Shown one piece after another: positions 5,721-13,514 of a DNA stretch of 21,132 nucleotides. How positions within the stretch are numbered: the first letter of the stretch is position 1; each line of letters opens with the position of its first letter. The notes beneath the pieces are model-generated. The model searched no databases, was not told where the DNA came from, and was given only the letters and a program-made list of their open reading frames with translations. The stretch is from an uncultured Sulfurimonas sp. Its GTDB lineage: Bacteria; Campylobacterota; Campylobacteria; Campylobacterales; Sulfurimonadaceae. A program made the position numbers and the translations under genes. Location of the stretch: NCBI GenBank assembly GCA_937914675.1, contig CALDOC010000284.1:1-21132 (forward strand), in the 5' to 3' direction.

Positions 5721-5759
5721 AAAAGTGGCGGTGTACTTTTTTTTGTTGAATTTTTACAC

Positions 5760-5765
5760 TATAAT
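5760..5765 (+). promoter_or_regulatory. -10 box (TATAAT) of the GAF operon
   Basis: A perfect TATAAT lies 39 nt before the ATG of the first GAF gene, preceded by T-rich DNA (a T8 run near 5737-5744) rather than a clean -35 box. It marks the return to ordinary chromosomal genes after the island. Confidence 0.55.
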
Positions 5766-5803
5766 TATGAGACGTAATCGATTTTATTTTGGAGCCCCAT
5801 TTT

Positions 5804-6310
5804 ATGAAATATACAAAGACCTATTCAAAACTAGCTGACTTTGGACGAGAACTACTCAATAAAAAATCATTAACGGAGGGGATTCCGCTCATATCAAAAT
5901 ACGCCAAAGACGTTATTGGATCGCAAAGATGTTCCATCTTCATTTATGACGAAGAGCGAAACAAACTTTGGACGACGCTATCGGACGGAATGGAAGAAAT
6001 TGTGGTGCCTTACGATCAAGGCATCGTAGGCTACACTCTTAAAACCAAAAAACCAATCATTGCGAATAATCCATATGAAAACCCTCATTTTTTGCCTGAC
6101 ATTGACAAAAGTAGTGGTTTTAAAACCTTAAATCTTATAACCGCGCCAATTTTTAACTCAAATCGAAAGGTTATTGGCATACTCGAACTCTTAAACAAAG
6201 AGGGGGGCTACGACGACGAAGACATGAAGTTTATGATATTTTTCGCTCATTACGTCAGTGGCTTTCTTGATTTGATTAATCAAATAAAAAAAAGTACCAT
6301 GCATGAATAA
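5804..6310 (+). CDS. Single GAF-domain protein (first of tandem pair)
   Basis: A 168-aa cytosolic protein that is one GAF domain with short flanks and no output domain. The core reads RCSIFIYDEERNKLWTTLSD, then IVGYTLKTKKPIIANNPY and PIFNSNRKVIGILELLNK. The ending LLNKEGGYDDEDM is an NKFDE-like signature found in cyclic-nucleotide-type GAF domains. GAF domains bind small ligands or redox/haem cofactors and normally regulate a linked enzyme. Here any partner must be a separate protein. The start is ATG 5804, with GGAG 9 nt upstream; an earlier in-frame TTG at 5789 overlaps that RBS. It overlaps the next gene by 8 nt and is its paralogue. Confidence 0.88.
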   Translation: MKYTKTYSKLADFGRELLNKKSLTEGIPLISKYAKDVIGSQRCSIFIYDEERNKLWTTLSDGMEEIVVPYDQGIVGYTLKTKKPIIANNPYENPHFLPDIDKSSGFKTLNLITAPIFNSNRKVIGILELLNKEGGYDDEDMKFMIFFAHYVSGFLDLINQIKKSTMHE

Positions 6311-6788
6311 ATTTTATGAAATAGCGGAATTTGGACAACAATTAATGGTTCTAAAAGACATGGAACAATCAATTGAACTCATATCCACAGAGGCAAAAAA
6401 ACTTGTAAGCGCGGATAGATGTTCCATCTTCATAGTCGATGAAGAGGAGAAAATTCTTTGGACAAAACTAAGCGACGGCATAGGACGCATAGTTGTTTCG
6501 CTTAGTTCCGGAATTGTTGGGGAAACGTACTTAAAAGAGAAACCTCAAGTCGTGAACCGTCCCTATGACGATTCTAGATTTCTAGCGACCATCGATAAAA
6601 AAAGCGGTTACACCACAAAGAACATAATAACCGTGCCGATTTTTAATTCACAACGCAAAGTCATGGGAATCATTCAACTGCTCAACAAGTCAAGATTTGA
6701 TTTTGACGACAAAGATTTAGAAACTCTGACCTTTTTTGCAAATTACGTGAGTGGTAGTTTGGAACTCGCCATGTTAAAATTAAAGTAA
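6303..6788 (+). CDS. Single GAF-domain protein (second of tandem pair)
   Basis: A 161-aa GAF domain protein collinear with its upstream neighbour. Shared segments include RCSIFI.DEE, LSDG, GIVG, KP, DK.SG, I..PIFNS.RKV.GI..LLNK and FA.YVSG. The NKFDE-like end is LLNKSRFDFDDKDLE. The pair clearly arose by duplication and has since diverged, mostly in the first helix and ligand-loop regions. That would suit two ligands or a heterodimer (inference). The start ATG 6303 lies inside the end of the first gene, so translation is probably coupled. Confidence 0.88.
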   Translation: MNKFYEIAEFGQQLMVLKDMEQSIELISTEAKKLVSADRCSIFIVDEEEKILWTKLSDGIGRIVVSLSSGIVGETYLKEKPQVVNRPYDDSRFLATIDKKSGYTTKNIITVPIFNSQRKVMGIIQLLNKSRFDFDDKDLETLTFFANYVSGSLELAMLKLK

Positions 6789-6789
6789 A

Positions 6790-7629
6790 ATGACCGAGCT
6801 AAAAAAACTTCCTAATGGATTTGAATACATTGAAGTAAATAATGATTCATGCGTCGCAAAAATCGCGCTCAACGGCGCTCATGTATTTGAGTACAAAAAA
6901 AAATTATTCCAAGATTTATTGTGGGTCAGCGAAATAAGCGATTTTTCCAATGACAAAGCCATAAGAGGCGGCATTCCAATATGCTGGCCCTCTTTTGGAT
7001 CTTCCAACCCCGCTCTGCCCCAGCATGGTTTTGCGAGAACGTCCATGTTTGAACTCGTCTTCGTAACCGAGATTGACGCAAAAACGACTCAATTGCTATT
7101 GCGATTGGTTCATAACGAAAAGAGTCTCAAATTATGGAACTACAAATTTGAATTGGACTTGATTGTAACCCTATCGGATAGATTGGTCTTGACTCTCAAA
7201 ACGACAAATCTCGATACGAAAGAGTTGAAGTTGACGCAAGCGCTGCACACGTACTTTAACGTTTCTCACATATCGGACGTCTCCATAGAGGGCTTGGATA
7301 AAAAACCCTATTTTGACGCCATCACAAACAAAACGCGAGAACAGAGTGGCTCCATATCGTTCAATCAAGAGTTTGACGTTATTTTTCAAAATGTAGAGGA
7401 CGCAATCATTTTAAAAGATAAAAACAGAACCATAAAGATAGAAAATAGCGGCTCTTCTTCCCTCGTGGTTTGGAATCCATGGATAGATAAATGCTCCAAA
7501 ATGAGCGCTATGGAGCCAGAGGCGTATAAAGAGTTTGTTTGCCTTGAATCCGCCAACGCCTACGACGATTTTAAGATCATACAGAAAAACGAGTCGCATA
7601 CGTTACAAGCCACTTTCACACTGATTTAA
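6790..7629 (+). CDS. D-hexose-6-phosphate mutarotase-like protein (aldose 1-epimerase superfamily)
   Basis: A 279-aa galactose-mutarotase-fold protein of the YeaD type, which interconverts alpha and beta anomers of hexose 6-phosphates. Signature elements are GGIPICWPSFG (60-70), LPQHGFAR (76-83, His79 candidate acid), LHTYFNVS (152-159, His153), VVWNPW, and EFVCLESAN with Glu253 as the probable catalytic base. The length is right for the family and there is no signal peptide, so it is cytosolic. It begins 2 nt after the stop of the second GAF gene and should be co-transcribed with both. Confidence 0.88.
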   Translation: MTELKKLPNGFEYIEVNNDSCVAKIALNGAHVFEYKKKLFQDLLWVSEISDFSNDKAIRGGIPICWPSFGSSNPALPQHGFARTSMFELVFVTEIDAKTTQLLLRLVHNEKSLKLWNYKFELDLIVTLSDRLVLTLKTTNLDTKELKLTQALHTYFNVSHISDVSIEGLDKKPYFDAITNKTREQSGSISFNQEFDVIFQNVEDAIILKDKNRTIKIENSGSSSLVVWNPWIDKCSKMSAMEPEAYKEFVCLESANAYDDFKIIQKNESHTLQATFTLI

Positions 7630-7641
7630 TAAAAAAAATTA

Positions 7642-7647
7642 TATAAT
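7642..7647 (+). promoter_or_regulatory. -10 box (TATAAT) before the 156-aa gene / lapB-like / rnc / aroC run
   Basis: A perfect TATAAT in an AT-only stretch, 13 nt after the mutarotase stop and 30 nt before the next start codon. A strong AGGAG (7664-7668) follows, 9 nt from ATG 7678. This suggests a new transcription unit. Confidence 0.55.
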
Positions 7648-7677
7648 AAACGATGATTTTACGAGGAGCCATTTAGT

Positions 7678-8148
7678 ATGTCGCATTTACCCAATACGCT
7701 GAACTCTTTTTGGCTTTGGAGAGAAATCTCTTCAAAACTCGGCGTCTCAAATCCAGCTTACAAATACTGGAAAAATACTCCAAATCTAAAACTTAACAAC
7801 AAATACGTCTTCATTCAAAAAAAAACCCTCCCTCCGAAATATGAGTTTATTGAAAACGCTTTAACGGACGTCTCCGGTCATCTTCCCATAAAATTCGCTT
7901 CCGATCAACTGCATGTCAATGAGCATGTATTCTCTTACGAGAAAATGAAAATGCACAAAGAGTTTGAGTATAAATTCGTTGAAGACGTTAAATTTGTCAA
8001 CTTAAAAAAATTCTTCATTGAAAACGGGATTGTGGTATCAAAAAACTCCGTTGTGCATTTAGCAAAGTTAAAAGATCTTGAGTTTGGCTCAAACTCAACG
8101 TTTTACAATCTCAAAAACGATTATGGCGTTTTGGTGTATGACGCATGA
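7678..8148 (+). CDS. Uncharacterised 156-aa protein
   Basis: A soluble, Lys- and aromatic-rich protein with no signal peptide or membrane segment. The N-terminal part (SFWLWREISSKLGVSNPAYK) could form a helix-turn-helix-like pair of helices, but this is weak. The C-terminal half holds an aromatic/charged pattern (FEYKFVEDVKFVNLKKF). I do not recognise a family. It has a good RBS, and its stop overlaps the start of the LapB-like gene by 4 nt (ATGA), so the two are translationally coupled. That position hints at a role with the TPR membrane protein or RNase III downstream (inference). Confidence 0.75.
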   Translation: MSHLPNTLNSFWLWREISSKLGVSNPAYKYWKNTPNLKLNNKYVFIQKKTLPPKYEFIENALTDVSGHLPIKFASDQLHVNEHVFSYEKMKMHKEFEYKFVEDVKFVNLKKFFIENGIVVSKNSVVHLAKLKDLEFGSNSTFYNLKNDYGVLVYDA

Positions 8149-9194
8149 ATACTTTTTTTATAGAGTTTCGCGACCCCCTTTTTTCCATAATCATCTTTTT
8201 CGTGATTATTTTCGTCATAACGTTTCTTTCATATTGGTGGGGGAGATACACGAGCAAAGAAGACAGCAAACATTTAGATAAATTTTTGCAACAATTTCGC
8301 GCCCTACCCTCTCAAGACGAACTAAAGGTGCTTATCTCCGGCGGAGAAATATCTAAAAAGTCTTGGCTGCTTTTAGCGGGCTCTTACTCAAAAAGCGGCA
8401 ACTACGAGAAAGCCATTGAGATATACCATGAAATTTTAAGGGTTCCAAACTCTTCAAACAAAAAAGAGACCATGTTTTTGCTTGGGAAAGTTTACTTTAA
8501 AGCTGGTTTTTTAGAACGATCCAAAGCGGTTTTTTTGGAGATATTAAAAAGTTCTCCTCGCACGCCGCAGGCGCTGCATTACCTTTTGTTGGTGTATGAA
8601 TACATGCGCGACTATAAATCGGCTTTGGAGGTGTTAGAACCGCTAGAACAACTAGACAAGGACGTTCTCAATGATGAGGCGTATCTGAAATCCTTGGCTC
8701 TTTTAAACAACGCGACCATGGGCCATGAGGAAAAAGCGGAGGAACTTCTAAAAATATATAGAGAGACGCACAAACTTACTTATCTAATATTTGAATATTT
8801 ATTTCGAACGAACCCTAAACTCGCATGGGAAAATTTTGATGGCTCCAAGAGCGAAAGAGTCACCGACCTTCTTTGGAATCTCAATTCAAAAGATTTAGAT
8901 TTAGCTATAATTGCAAAGAACAGCTACTTAAGAGAGTTGTATAGCGCTCGCGGAGACGTTGATTTGGTCAAAAGCAGTTCCGTCTTTGAATTTGACGTAC
9001 TGATAAACCTTAAAAACACTAAAGTGAACGCCACTCTTAATTTTGAATACGTTTGCGATGAGTGCAAGCATATATTTCCATTTGCCTTTAATCGTTGCAC
9101 TGGATGTCACTCTATCGACACAGCCCGCGTAGAGTGGCATCTCTCTAAAAATTATTATAAGGATTTTAGTGAAGAAAACAACTCTTTTCAGTGA
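8145..9194 (+). CDS. LapB/YciM-like membrane-anchored TPR protein with C-terminal zinc ribbon
   Basis: 349 aa. There is one N-terminal membrane helix at about residues 12-30 (FSIIIFFVIIFVITFLSYWW). Tetratricopeptide-type helical repeats cover about 60-220 (SWLLLAGSYSKSGNYEKAIE, FLLGKVYFKAGFLERSKAVF, HYLLLVYEYMRDYKSALEVL). The C-terminal rubredoxin-like zinc ribbon is CDEC (304-307) plus CTGC (318-321). This order (helix, TPRs, four-Cys ribbon) is that of E. coli LapB, which controls lipopolysaccharide synthesis by guiding LpxC degradation by FtsH. Sequence divergence is large, so orthology is only probable. ATG 8145 overlaps the previous stop. The next gene, rnc, follows after 67 nt. Confidence 0.8.
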   Translation: MNTFFIEFRDPLFSIIIFFVIIFVITFLSYWWGRYTSKEDSKHLDKFLQQFRALPSQDELKVLISGGEISKKSWLLLAGSYSKSGNYEKAIEIYHEILRVPNSSNKKETMFLLGKVYFKAGFLERSKAVFLEILKSSPRTPQALHYLLLVYEYMRDYKSALEVLEPLEQLDKDVLNDEAYLKSLALLNNATMGHEEKAEELLKIYRETHKLTYLIFEYLFRTNPKLAWENFDGSKSERVTDLLWNLNSKDLDLAIIAKNSYLRELYSARGDVDLVKSSSVFEFDVLINLKNTKVNATLNFEYVCDECKHIFPFAFNRCTGCHSIDTARVEWHLSKNYYKDFSEENNSFQ

Positions 9195-9261
9195 CCTAAG
9201 AGATCAAGAATGTAAAGCAAAAGAGATCAATAGTCGCTTTTAAACAATAAATGAGGAAACA

Positions 9262-9945
9262 ATGAACAATAATATAGAAACTTTAGAAAAAAGAGTTGGA
9301 TATGAGTTTAAAGACAAAAAGCTCATTATCGAAGCGCTGACGCATAAAAGCTATAAACAGCCCTACGATAATGAGCGACTTGAATTTTTAGGCGACGCCG
9401 TCATGGATTTGATTGTAGGCGAGTACCTCTACAAAAAATTTAGTAAATCCGATGAGGGGAAATTATCAAAAATCAGAGCCTCTTTGGTAAACGAAACGGG
9501 TTTTGACAAGTTGGCGAGAGTCCTTAAACTTGGAGAACATATTTTGCTCTCAAACGCCGAAGAGAACAATGGCGGTCGAGAAAAATCATCGCTTTTATCC
9601 AACGCTTTTGAAGCCCTTATGGGCGCCATATACTTGGAAGCGGGACTCAAAACGGTAGAGTTGATCGCCATTGGACTTATAGAAAACAACCATGACGAGA
9701 TCTCGTTGGATTCTCTTTTTCGCGACTACAAAACAACGCTTCAAGAGCTAACGCAAGCTAGATTTGGCTTAACGCCTCTCTACAAAGTTATGGCGAGTCG
9801 CGGACCCGATCATCTAAAAGAGTTCGAAGTAGCCGTTTTCATAGAAGATAAAGAGTATGCGAGAGCGGTTGGAAAAAGTAAAAAAATAGCGCAGCAGATA
9901 GCCGCTGAAATCGCGGTGGAGTTGCTTAAAGGTGGTTCAGAATGA
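9262..9945 (+). CDS. rnc: Ribonuclease III
   Basis: 227 aa, the usual length. The enzyme cleaves double-stranded RNA in rRNA maturation and mRNA control. The signature NERLEFLGDAVMDL (37-50) supplies Glu41 and Asp45. The C-terminal dsRNA-binding domain (about 153-225) is complete, starting DYKTTLQELTQARFGLTPLY and ending in the conserved KKIAQQIAAEIAVELL helix. One oddity: in LSNAFEALMGAIYLE, the residue equivalent to E. coli Asp114 (a metal ligand) is Asn, while the essential Glu117 equivalent is kept. ATG 9262 has a GAGGAA RBS. The stop overlaps the aroC start by 4 nt, a pairing common in Campylobacterota. Confidence 0.96.
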   Translation: MNNNIETLEKRVGYEFKDKKLIIEALTHKSYKQPYDNERLEFLGDAVMDLIVGEYLYKKFSKSDEGKLSKIRASLVNETGFDKLARVLKLGEHILLSNAEENNGGREKSSLLSNAFEALMGAIYLEAGLKTVELIAIGLIENNHDEISLDSLFRDYKTTLQELTQARFGLTPLYKVMASRGPDHLKEFEVAVFIEDKEYARAVGKSKKIAQQIAAEIAVELLKGGSE

Positions 9946-11015
9946 ATAGTTTCGGTCAAAAATTAAAATTTAGCACTTTTGGCGAGTCCCATGGAACGGC
10001 AATCGGTTGTTTGCTCGATGGAGTTCCCGCTGGCTTAGAGATAAACGAAGAGTACATACAAAGCGAACTCGATCGCCGAAAACCTGGAAAAAGCGAATTT
10101 GAGACGGCAAGAAAAGAAGAAGACAAAGTGGAGCTGCTCAGCGGTGTGTTTGAGGGACTAAGCACGGGAACGCCGATAGCCATGATTATATACAACGCGA
10201 ATCAAAAATCACGCGACTATGCAAACATAAAAGACGTGTTTCGCCCAGGGCACGCGGATTTTACTTACTTTCACAAATACGGCATTAGAGATTATCGTGG
10301 CGGTGGAAGAAGTTCCGCGAGAGAAACGGCGGCTCGAGTGGCCGCTGGCGCCATTGCGAAGCTTATGCTAGACAAACTAAACGTATCGGTTTTAAGCGGC
10401 ATCAGCGAAGTCGCAGGTATAAAGAGTGAATCGTTTGATTATGAAAAAGCGAAAAGCAGTCTGATTTACGCGCTTGACGAGACAAAAGAGCAAGAACAAA
10501 AAGACGCGATTTTAAAAGCAAAAAACGACCATGACTCCGTTGGCGGAGTATCTCGAGTGCTTATAAAAGGCGCGCCCATAGGTTTGGGTCAACCGCTATA
10601 CTACAAACTTGACGGCGTTTTAGCCGACGCCATGATGGGATTGAACGCGGTAAAGGCCGTAGAGATTGGCGATGGCGTCCTCAGCTCGCAAGTTTTAGGC
10701 TCGCAAAATAACGACGCGATTCGTTCAGATGGTTTTGAGACGAATCATTCCGGCGGCATACTTGGCGGCATTAGCAATGGAGACGACATAGTCGTAAACG
10801 TCTACTTCAAGCCAACTCCATCCATTTTTAAAAAGCAGCATACGATTACAAAGGAGAATGAAGAGGTTGATTTTTCTTTAAAAGGAAGACATGACCCTTG
10901 CGTAGCGGTGAGAGGAACAGTGGTCTGTGAAGCCATGGCGGCGCTTGTAATCGCCGACATGATACTGCTAAACATGGGCTCTAAAATGGATGGCGTCGTT
11001 AAATACTACAACTAA
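9942..11015 (+). CDS. aroC: Chorismate synthase
   Basis: 357 aa, full length. The enzyme converts 5-enolpyruvylshikimate 3-phosphate to chorismate, the last shikimate-pathway step, using reduced FMN. Family signatures are all present: GESHGTAIGCLLDGVPAG near the N-terminus, then RPGHADFTYFHKYGIRDYRG and GGRSSARETAARVAAGA in the middle. Near the C-terminus are RSDGFETNHSGGILGGISNG and RHDPCVAVRGTVVCEAMAAL. It starts within the last codons of rnc (ATGA overlap), so translation is coupled. The transcript ends at a clear intrinsic terminator directly after the stop. Confidence 0.97.
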   Translation: MNSFGQKLKFSTFGESHGTAIGCLLDGVPAGLEINEEYIQSELDRRKPGKSEFETARKEEDKVELLSGVFEGLSTGTPIAMIIYNANQKSRDYANIKDVFRPGHADFTYFHKYGIRDYRGGGRSSARETAARVAAGAIAKLMLDKLNVSVLSGISEVAGIKSESFDYEKAKSSLIYALDETKEQEQKDAILKAKNDHDSVGGVSRVLIKGAPIGLGQPLYYKLDGVLADAMMGLNAVKAVEIGDGVLSSQVLGSQNNDAIRSDGFETNHSGGILGGISNGDDIVVNVYFKPTPSIFKKQHTITKENEEVDFSLKGRHDPCVAVRGTVVCEAMAALVIADMILLNMGSKMDGVVKYYN

Positions 11016-11018
11016 CGC

Positions 11019-11048
11019 CCCTTGAGATTATTTATCTAAAGGGTTTTT
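11019..11048 (+). terminator. Rho-independent terminator of the rnc-aroC transcript
   Basis: The hairpin is CCCTT-G-AGAT, loop TATTT, ATCT-A-AAGGG, followed by TTTTT (11044-11048). It starts 4 nt after the aroC stop. Its 3' arm and T-run lie inside the last codons of the convergent DUF302 gene, so the two genes share this DNA. On the minus strand no T-run follows, so it should act only on the + transcript. Confidence 0.85.
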
Positions 11049-12056
11049 GTTTGCAACGTCGACGCCGCCCAACTCATGGATGGTAGCTGGCATTTCTCTA
11101 TCAAGCTGCTCTATCTTTGCTAGTTTTTCTTTATCTGTAATTCCAAGCGCGGCCGCCCATGCTTGCAGCGTCGGCATTCCGACGACTATCTTGTTTTCAC
11201 CTTTTTTTACGTACGCGTACATAGAACAAGGAGCGAATATGGCCGCTTGTGGAAGTGGTTTTTTCCCATCAAAGATCGTATATGAAAATGGAATGTGACA
11301 AAGAGACCACACTACAAAATTATTGTAAGAGGGAAGCAAATCCTTCTCGGAGTTAAGACTGTATTTCATGTTATAAAATCCAGCGATTATATAGCCTTTT
11401 TTCTCAAACGCGGATTCAAATTTTTCCTGAAAATCATCAAAAAACTCATCAATGTCTTCAATTTCAGTAAATGGAATTTCAAAATTCATCATGCTTTTTT
11501 TTGCGTAACCATGAACTTTAGTGTAACTTTTTTTAGCGTCCGCGTATTTTTCTTCTATAGCTTTGTCTAGTGGCTTGAACATCTCTATATACTCTTTTTT
11601 TACGTCTTCGTCGCTTATTTGAAGTATGTCAAGCGCGGCTTCTGGCGTTATATGAGTGATAACCGTTTTCATGCCCTCTTTTTTTCTATATATCACAAGA
11701 TTAAAAGGAGAAAAACCACCAATTCTTGGGTCTTTGTTTAAAAGTGGCAAAATAATTTTGTCATTTACCAATGAAGAAAACGATAGTTGAGAGAGAGACG
11801 TGGCTCCCACTTGTTCCACATATACGTTTTGGACGTTGTGATGTGGGTCGTTTAGAAAAAAGTTAATCTTTGCCAATGGTTTGTCCGTAAACTTGAAAAA
11901 GTCGGCATCGAGTTCTTTCGCATCGCCTGAGCTAAGAGCGTACTCAACAGCCAACTTTTCATTGCCACTTGGAATAAACGCCTCATTCGCGCTTAGTGGC
12001 GAGTATATACCCGCTAACAGGGACAACGTAGTTATATATTTTTTTAGTAATCTCAT
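11028..12056 (-). CDS. Exported DUF302-domain protein
   Basis: 342 aa with an N-terminal signal peptide (MRLLKKYITTLSLLAGIYS, cleavage probably after SANEA near residue 25), so periplasmic. The C-terminal part has the DUF302 pattern PCSMYAYVKKGENKIVVGMP followed by a helix near the end. An earlier half with GGFSPFNLVIYRKK looks like a second, diverged DUF302-like unit. DUF302 proteins are small alpha/beta folds of unknown function, often found beside sulfur-oxidation or heavy-metal genes. It is the last gene of the sox-side transcription unit, 8 nt after the lipoprotein gene, to which its domain plan is similar. Its final codons form part of the aroC terminator. Confidence 0.8.
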   Translation of the reverse strand: MRLLKKYITTLSLLAGIYSPLSANEAFIPSGNEKLAVEYALSSGDAKELDADFFKFTDKPLAKINFFLNDPHHNVQNVYVEQVGATSLSQLSFSSLVNDKIILPLLNKDPRIGGFSPFNLVIYRKKEGMKTVITHITPEAALDILQISDEDVKKEYIEMFKPLDKAIEEKYADAKKSYTKVHGYAKKSMMNFEIPFTEIEDIDEFFDDFQEKFESAFEKKGYIIAGFYNMKYSLNSEKDLLPSYNNFVVWSLCHIPFSYTIFDGKKPLPQAAIFAPCSMYAYVKKGENKIVVGMPTLQAWAAALGITDKEKLAKIEQLDREMPATIHELGGVDVANKNPLDK

Positions 12057-12064
12057 GTATATTC

Positions 12065-13057
12065 CTATTCTATGATTTGAGTAACTATGTTTTCAAGAGC
12101 GCCTTGAATTTCCTCTAGCGACATAAGCAATTTTTTATCTCTAACGTCTGCGCAATATATAGAAGCGTCTACGGACAAAAAACCCATATTGACGCTTTTT
12201 TCACTCTTTTTTTTATAAAGATAAAACGAAATTGGGGTAAATATGCCTCTTTGCGGATATTTTTTGCTGATTTGATATATTGATTCAATTTTATAAATGG
12301 AATATATGTGATAAAAGTCATATATGTGATAATCATATTTATCAAAAATCATCTCTTGCATGTTTATGTAATTTGGAACTAAGAAATCCAATTTTTCCAA
12401 TTCAGCTTCAAATTGCGCCTCAATTTCTTCTATGTTTAAATCTGATTTAACTATAAACTTTTTCAAACGCACGCTCTTTTTAGAATCGCAAGGAGACTCC
12501 AATTTTGTAAAAAGTCCATTTGGCATGGCTCTTAACATAGCCTTTCTCAGCATTGCGTCGTAAGCGTTTAAATCAATGTCGTCAAGAGGAACGTTCGCCG
12601 CTTGCGACATGCCCTTGAGACTTAAAGTAGAGACGTTGATAGCGTTTTTCTCATCCACCCATATTGACATGCCAAGGGGGCTTAAGGCGCCAAAATCAGG
12701 ATATTTTTTGATAAGCTTGTAAGTTAAATCTTCATTCATAAACGAGACGAGATTGTAAATTTTTTGATTGACTTTTCCATATCGAATTTCAAATGGCTTG
12801 TTCATCTCATAATTGCCCACAACTCTTAGTCCCATGGCGTTAAAAACGTCTTCTATAGAGTTTATTGTGATTTGCATATCACTGTTTTGCGAGCTAAATA
12901 CCTGAATATTTTGATTATTCCCCGTATCTTGAATTTTCGGACTCTTCTCAATATTTGAAATCTTTAACTCGACCGTCTTACTGCATCCTGCAACGAAAAT
13001 AAGAGTTAGAGCAACAACAAAAATTCTAGAAAAAAAATTCATTTTAATAATTGCCAT
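12065..13057 (-). CDS. DUF302-like lipoprotein
   Basis: 330 aa with a lipoprotein signal: hydrophobic VVALTLIFVAGC, then SK, so Cys25 is the probable lipidated residue. Two DUF302-like halves are seen. The first is around FGALSPLGMSIWVDEKNAIN, about residues 110-130. The second is around RGIFTPISFYLYKK, about 270-285. These match the two-unit layout of the next gene, suggesting duplication. ATG 13057 overlaps the MOSC gene end; an alternative ATG at 13042 would start at MNFFSRIF and give a more typical signal peptide. The signal peptide implies an envelope location. Function is unknown; a Sox-associated role is inferred only from position. Confidence 0.75.
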   Translation of the reverse strand: MAIIKMNFFSRIFVVALTLIFVAGCSKTVELKISNIEKSPKIQDTGNNQNIQVFSSQNSDMQITINSIEDVFNAMGLRVVGNYEMNKPFEIRYGKVNQKIYNLVSFMNEDLTYKLIKKYPDFGALSPLGMSIWVDEKNAINVSTLSLKGMSQAANVPLDDIDLNAYDAMLRKAMLRAMPNGLFTKLESPCDSKKSVRLKKFIVKSDLNIEEIEAQFEAELEKLDFLVPNYINMQEMIFDKYDYHIYDFYHIYSIYKIESIYQISKKYPQRGIFTPISFYLYKKKSEKSVNMGFLSVDASIYCADVRDKKLLMSLEEIQGALENIVTQIIE

Positions 13058-13514
13058 TTAAAATTTTTACAGCGTCTCCAACTTTAATGTTCGAAGTTCC
13101 ACTGCTTACAACCTTAACAAAGACGCCTCTGTCATTTTTCAACAATTTTGGCAATTTTGAATCTACGGTAGACAAACCCTTGCATAGAGTGCAATTTTGA
13201 GTCACCTCTAAAATGGTCGAGCCTATTTGCAATTGATTCCCGTGAACTAAATGGTAGGGATTGACGTCAATTAAGATATTTTCCCCCAACGTTCCAGTGC
13301 TTATGTGAATGTTGTTGTTTTTTGTAATCTCATAACTATCGGTTGAAGTTAGCAAAATCGAGCGTTCAAGATTCTTACCGCGAAATTTGTCTCCGATGAA
13401 ACCTAGATTATCAACGGACACTGCATCCACGCTAAGCCTAGTTTTATTTTCATCATCTTTTGTGATGAACAATTCTATTACTTTACCTTGCGTCATTTTT
13501 TCTTTTTCTTTCAT
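13044..13514 (-). CDS. MOSC-domain protein
   Basis: 156 aa (or 150 from ATG 13496), a stand-alone MOSC (molybdenum cofactor sulfurase C-terminal) domain with no signal peptide. Visible landmarks are GFIGDKFRGKNLERSILL, TLGENILIDV and the Cys-containing QNCTLCKG (Cys108, Cys111), in the region where MOSC domains keep a conserved Cys. The domain is thought to handle the molybdenum cofactor or sulfur transfer; YiiM and mARC are relatives. Being in a cluster that begins with the molybdoenzyme SoxC, it may serve cofactor delivery or sulfuration (inference). It overlaps the thioredoxin gene by 32 nt from ATG 13514, or 14 nt from ATG 13496. Confidence 0.85.
   Translation of the reverse strand: MKEKEKMTQGKVIELFITKDDENKTRLSVDAVSVDNLGFIGDKFRGKNLERSILLTSTDSYEITKNNNIHISTGTLGENILIDVNPYHLVHGNQLQIGSTILEVTQNCTLCKGLSTVDSKLPKLLKNDRGVFVKVVSSGTSNIKVGDAVKILNGNY

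Larger units (their letters stand above)
5337..5733. repeat. Inverted-repeat arms (REP-like hairpin) flanking the group II intron remnant
   Basis: CACCGCTACTTTT (5337-5349) and AAAAGTGGCGGTG (5721-5733) are reverse complements with one mismatch. Without the intervening DNA, these arms would make a tight stem-loop of the kind seen in REP elements. On the minus strand the pieces read CACCGCCACTTTTT, intron remnant, then TTTTTTGCATTATCAAAAGTAGCGGTG. This fits an intron inserted in the loop of a hairpin. Alternatively the arms are terminal repeats of a small mobile element. Confidence 0.5.

Noticed and set aside
10981..11570. Plus-strand ORFs opposite the DUF302 gene (for example 11047-11298)
   Set aside because: They are antisense shadows of a clear coding gene, with no RBS or family pattern.
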